Source: Spirochaetales bacterium | GTDB taxonomy: Bacteria; Spirochaetota; Spirochaetia; DSM-16054; Sediminispirochaetaceae | Length of the DNA stretch: 8,037 nt | NCBI GenBank assembly: GCA_021767325.1 | Contig: JAASTM010000088.1 | Location: 1 to 8,037 of the forward strand | Reading direction: 5' to 3' | Shown: piece by piece, positions 7,827 to 8,037 of the stretch | Numbering within the stretch: position 1 is the stretch's first letter | How the letters are laid out: each line of letters starts with the position of its first letter | Program-made: the position numbers and the translations under genes | Notes under the pieces: generated by a model | The model's input: only the letters and a program-made list of their open reading frames with translations | What the model was told of the DNA's origin: nothing | The model's database searches: none

Positions 7827-7832
7827 CCTTAT

Positions 7833-8037
7833 ATGTCATTACTACGAATACGCAACCTCTCCTCAACAGTATATGATGCCGCTGAGGAGCAAAATAAGCC
7901 GATACTCAACGGGGTAGATCTGGATATCGAGCCCGGTGAGATCCATATGCTGATGGGAACCAACGGTTCGGGAAAGTCTACTCTCGCACATGTGTTGATG
8001 GGCCACCCGCACCACAGGGTCACCGAGGGAAGCATCC
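7833..8037 (+). CDS. sufC: SufC-type Fe-S cluster assembly ATPase (3' end beyond the window)
   Basis: The first 68 codons of an ABC-type ATPase. Walker A is GTNGSGKST (residues 42-50). The surrounding [20 protein letters not shown] (23-42) and [18 protein letters not shown] (51-68), especially the LMGHP...VTEG pattern, are typical of SufC and separate it from ordinary transporter ATPases. SufC works in the cytoplasm with SufB and SufD as the SufBC2D scaffold that builds Fe-S clusters, and is usually followed by sufB, sufD and sufS, which would lie to the right of this window. There is a small insertion near residues 15-22 (DAAEEQNK) compared with the shortest family members. The Walker B, signature and Q-loop regions are not visible. 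The start is fixed by ATG with GGAG 6 nt upstream. Confidence 0.88.
   Translation, partial: MSLLRIRNLSSTVYDAAEEQNKPILNGVDLDIEPGEIHMLMGTNGSGKSTLAHVLMGHPHHRVTEGSI

Larger units (their letters stand above)
7661..7832. other. Divergent intergenic region between the 7TMR-DISM gene and sufC
   Basis: 172 bp between the two outward-facing start codons. The left part is A/T-rich with stops in all frames and holds the possible TATAAT for the receptor. The middle holds a strong + strand hairpin terminator (7751-7784). The last 48 bp must carry the sufC promoter if sufC has its own downstream of the hairpin, but I find only weak matches there (for example TTCATT 7790-7795 with TAATCT 7813-7818). I see no convincing IscR, Fur or SufR operator and no small ORF with a ribosome binding site. 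Confidence 0.6.

Noticed and set aside
7785..7832. IscR, Fur or SufR operator before sufC
   Set aside because: No inverted repeat matching these sites beyond a few bases could be found by eye.
7829..8035. Minus-strand open frame at the right edge
   Set aside because: It is antisense to the SufC Walker A region. The + frame has a good RBS and conserved motifs.

Overview
The window holds four complete or nearly complete genes and the start of a fifth, with no mobile element, CRISPR array or RNA gene that I can recognise. Base composition is moderate and similar throughout. The gene content (CheB-CheR-PAS fusion, hybrid histidine kinase, 7TMR-DISM receptor, SufC-type Fe-S assembly ATPase) suggests a free-living, probably motile, signalling-rich Gram-negative bacterium. 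7TMR-DISM proteins are frequent in Spirochaetota, Bacteroidota and some Proteobacteria. I lean weakly towards a spirochaete, but the sequence alone does not prove it.

Layout. (1) From the left edge to 2863, + strand: a CheB-CheR-PAS fusion, cut at its 5' end just after the place where the CheB active-site serine should lie. (2) 2875-5469, +: a cytoplasmic PAS hybrid histidine kinase with one degenerate and two intact receiver domains. (3) 5462-6337, +: a ferritin-like (rubrerythrin-type) di-iron domain fused to a VIT1/CCC1 membrane domain, related to the MbfA iron exporters. These three genes are tightly packed (11-nt gap, then an 8-nt overlap) and look like one operon. (4) 7660-6269, - strand: a 7TMR-DISM membrane receptor that ends just after its signalling helix, with its last codons antisense to gene 3. 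(5) A 172-bp divergent intergenic region with a strong + strand intrinsic terminator. (6) From 7833 to the right edge, +: the start of sufC.

How they may work together. CheB-CheR-PAS fusions are often found beside or fused to histidine kinases. Here the sensory coiled coil and PAS part and the kinase part are separate, adjacent polypeptides. Translational coupling of a ferritin-like/VIT1 gene to the kinase suggests that the signalling pair is linked to iron or oxidative stress, and sufC (Fe-S cluster assembly, an iron- and redox-sensitive process) follows after the divergent receptor gene. This functional link is inference from gene order. No DNA-binding output domain is encoded in the window.

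Most worth a second look: the three-gene signalling plus iron-handling operon; the output-less DISM receptor whose acidic tail is the codon-register antisense of a transmembrane helix; the degenerate receiver in the kinase; and the + strand terminator that has no + strand gene immediately before it.
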